The notes beneath the pieces were generated by a model. The model saw nothing but the letters and a program-made list of their open reading frames with translations, ran no database searches and was not told where the DNA came from. A stretch of 64,000 nt of DNA from Chitinophagales bacterium. GTDB taxonomy: Bacteria; Bacteroidota; Bacteroidia; Chitinophagales; Chitinophagaceae. This document shows positions 62,655-64,000 of the stretch, piece after piece (position 1 is the first letter of the stretch; the number at the start of each line of letters is the position of its first letter). The position numbers and the translations under genes were made by a program. The DNA is taken from positions 62,001-126,000 of the forward strand of contig JAFLBL010000006.1 in the NCBI GenBank assembly GCA_017303855.1, read 5' to 3'.

Positions 62655-63305
62655 ATGGCCCGTCACAAAGGAATCCTCAATGAATTTTCCGGGAAAATAG
62701 GCCCGGTAGTAGGTGCCACCTGGAATGGCATTCCCTATATGCGAACCCGCCCCGCCCCGCGTTCCGGCAAGCCGCTTACTGATGCGCAGAAGGAGTGGCA
62801 GGAAAAATTCGCCATCGGTATGAATTTTATCAACGCCATGGGGCCGCTGGTCAATATCAGTTATCAGTCCGGTTATGGCAAGACGGCCAAGAACGCCGCC
62901 CTCAGCCGTCTCCTCTCTCAGGCTATTGGTGGCCGTTACCCCCAACTCTATCTCGATTATACCCAGGTGGAGATTGCCCGTGGCGAGCTCAAGAAAGCCG
63001 CCAATCCCGCCGTAGCCTTTACAGAAGACAAGCAGCTCCGTTTTACCTGGACCGACAATACCGGCCTTGGCAATGCCGCCGCCACCGACCAGGCCATCCT
63101 CGTAGCCTATTGCCCCGAAACCAATTACCTGATCTATAACGACAACGGCGGATTACGCGGCGACGGACAGGGTTTGCTGGATGCCCGGTTACTGATGAAC
63201 GTGATAGAGGGGCGGGGGTATGCGTTACATACGTGGATGTCGTTCAGGGATAAGAAGGGGGAGCGGGTGGCGGATGGAGTGTGGGTGGGGGAGTTTCAGA
63301 TTTGA
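62655..63305 (+). CDS. DUF6266 family protein
   Basis: This 216-residue protein has the DUF6266 opening (MARHKGILNEFSGKIGPVVG, TWNGIPYMRTRP), the middle QKEWQEKFAIGMNFINAMGPL and a C-terminal beta-sandwich (LRFTWTDNTG, DQAILVAYCPE). The family is confined mainly to Bacteroidota, often in several copies, and has no known function; a phage-tail-like or structural beta fold has not been shown. There is no signal peptide. Its leader is a heptamer tandem repeat without a Shine-Dalgarno sequence. Confidence 0.82.
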   Translation: MARHKGILNEFSGKIGPVVGATWNGIPYMRTRPAPRSGKPLTDAQKEWQEKFAIGMNFINAMGPLVNISYQSGYGKTAKNAALSRLLSQAIGGRYPQLYLDYTQVEIARGELKKAANPAVAFTEDKQLRFTWTDNTGLGNAAATDQAILVAYCPETNYLIYNDNGGLRGDGQGLLDARLLMNVIEGRGYALHTWMSFRDKKGERVADGVWVGEFQI

Positions 63306-63382
63306 AACTAACTTCGGAAAAGTAAAAACTAGTCAATGTTCTTATGTTCAAGGAATGAATATGTTTCTTGTTACGTTTTTAT

Positions 63383-63694
63383 TTATGAGCCACTAATTAT
63401 ATTAAGAAAGTCCTCAATGTCCCTTATATCGGTTATTGGTTCGTTAGTGCCTTCAATTTTTTCGAATTCGTGCCAATCAACATCTATATTGTAATCATAA
63501 TTATGCTCTTTAAAGTGTAAGTCTGGTAATCCCCATTTATCAGCATAAAACCATATCTCATCTATTAATAGCCTTTGAATGAGATTCATAATTTCATCTA
63601 CTCTCAAACATTTTTTATTTGAAAAAACTACTTCATTGTAGTTTTTGTAGTTACCACCGTCTCTGTATAAGTATGAAAGTTTGAGATTCTCCAT
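63383..63694 (-). CDS. Small hypothetical protein beside the XRE regulator
   Basis: I start at ATG 63694 (MENLKLSYLYRDGGNYKNYN), giving 103 residues; the frame is open to 63754, but that start would run through the operator of the divergent gene. It is a small acidic cytoplasmic protein with YRDGGNYKNYNEVVFSN near the start and several Trp/Tyr/Asp motifs (EIWFYADKWGLPDLHF). No family name is known to me. It diverges from the C-protein-like regulator, and the local DNA is AT-rich, so the pair probably belongs to a transferred defence module. Confidence 0.6.
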   Translation of the reverse strand: MENLKLSYLYRDGGNYKNYNEVVFSNKKCLRVDEIMNLIQRLLIDEIWFYADKWGLPDLHFKEHNYDYNIDVDWHEFEKIEGTNEPITDIRDIEDFLNIISGS

Positions 63695-63722
63695 TTTTAG
63701 TCTTTTATCAAAACTACAAAAA

Positions 63723-63753
63723 TGACCCTTAAAGTCCGTTGACTTAAAAGCCA
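63723..63753 (+). promoter_or_regulatory. C-box-like operator upstream of the XRE regulator
   Basis: The sequence TGACCCTTAAAGTCCGTTGACTTAAAAGCCA has the arrangement of C-protein operators: two imperfect GAC...GTC dyads with AGTC-CGTT-GACT at the centre. It ends 20 bp before the regulator's start codon. The match is by memory of the C-box pattern of restriction-modification controllers. Confidence 0.5.
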
Positions 63754-63773
63754 CAAAGCCGGACCTTCCAGGT

Positions 63774-63995
63774 ATGGATATAAAGCTAAAAGTCGGCCAA
63801 CGTATTCGACAACTACGTAAGGAATTAGAGCTATCTCAAGAAGCTTTAGCACTTAAGGCAGAGGTGGATAGGACCTATGTTACAGATGTTGAAGCTGGGA
63901 GGAGAAATGTATCATTGGAGATATTGGAGAGATTAATTAAGGCTCTTAATATTTCAGTCTCAGATTTTTTTAGTACAAGAGAATTTAAAAAATAA
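63774..63995 (+). CDS. XRE-family regulator, probable restriction-modification controller (C) protein
   Basis: This 73-residue protein is a single helix-turn-helix domain: VGQRIRQLRKELELSQEALA, DRTYVTDVEAGRRNVSLEIL and the ending LIKALNISVSDFF. Length and the RTYVTDVEAGRRN segment fit C proteins that control the timing of restriction enzyme expression. It has a C-box-like operator just upstream, which implies autoregulation. The stop lies 5 bp from the window end, so the expected endonuclease and methyltransferase would be beyond the edge and are not seen. Confidence 0.82.
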   Translation: MDIKLKVGQRIRQLRKELELSQEALALKAEVDRTYVTDVEAGRRNVSLEILERLIKALNISVSDFFSTREFKK

Positions 63996-64000
63996 AAATG

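Overview
The window looks like a chromosome segment of a Bacteroidota bacterium, most likely Chitinophagaceae or a close relative. The evidence is: type IX secretion (T9SS) sorting domains of type A and type B, a PorP/SprF partner, a periplasmic-sensor histidine kinase with a propeller and Y_Y_Y domain, a GH92 mannosidase, a DUF6266 protein, very large RHS proteins with the Bacteroidota ending (YYPFGMxMPGRKY), a TAnnTTTG-type promoter box, and clusters of degenerate dispersed repeats between genes. No rRNA, tRNA or CRISPR array was seen.

Layout. 1-7 kb: the end of an unknown gene, a cytoplasmic trypsin-like protease with a zinc ribbon, a long repeat-rich surface/outer-membrane protein, RecX, and two small envelope proteins. 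7.1-21.7 kb: a surface-adhesion module. Four minus-strand genes (two tandem IgGFc-binding/PKD/T9SS-B adhesins, a NarL/LuxR-type response regulator and its sensor kinase) diverge from a YCF48-propeller/SprB-repeat T9SS-B protein followed by a PorP/SprF protein. The same 15-base near-perfect palindrome lies in the shared divergent promoter and just upstream of the regulator, so it is a good candidate operator.

22.0-45.6 kb: a large RHS locus, the most interesting part of the window. A tight operon encodes an outer-membrane barrel-like protein, a secreted protein, a lipoprotein, a 2273-residue SpvB/TcB-like shell protein with a PA14-like domain, a 306-residue exported protein, a 2853-residue RHS protein ending in a Ser-Asp-His lipase-like toxin tip, and a small membrane protein that is probably its immunity protein. 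Behind it, in the opposite orientation, lie a second toxin tip without an RHS core and its own probable immunity gene. Both tips begin at the same 40-bp sequence (39 of 40 bases identical), placed as inverted repeats at 41265-41304 and 44347-44386. A tyrosine recombinase gene starts about 150 bp beyond the outer repeat. Inverting the 3.1-kb segment would swap tips in frame, so this looks like a recombinase-driven toxin-tip switch.

45.6-62.2 kb: housekeeping and secreted enzymes (an omega-amidase-type nitrilase carrying an in-frame palindromic insertion, a saccharopine dehydrogenase-like protein, an SGNH lipoprotein, a secreted PHP-type protein with a T9SS-A signal, GH92, an exported WD40-caspase protein, an RDD membrane protein and small exported proteins), separated by three repeat-filled intergenic regions. 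62.2-64 kb: a DUF6266 gene preceded by a telomere-like CCCTAAA tandem repeat, then an AT-rich end with a small XRE regulator that has a C-box-like operator. This suggests that a restriction-modification system begins at or beyond the right edge.
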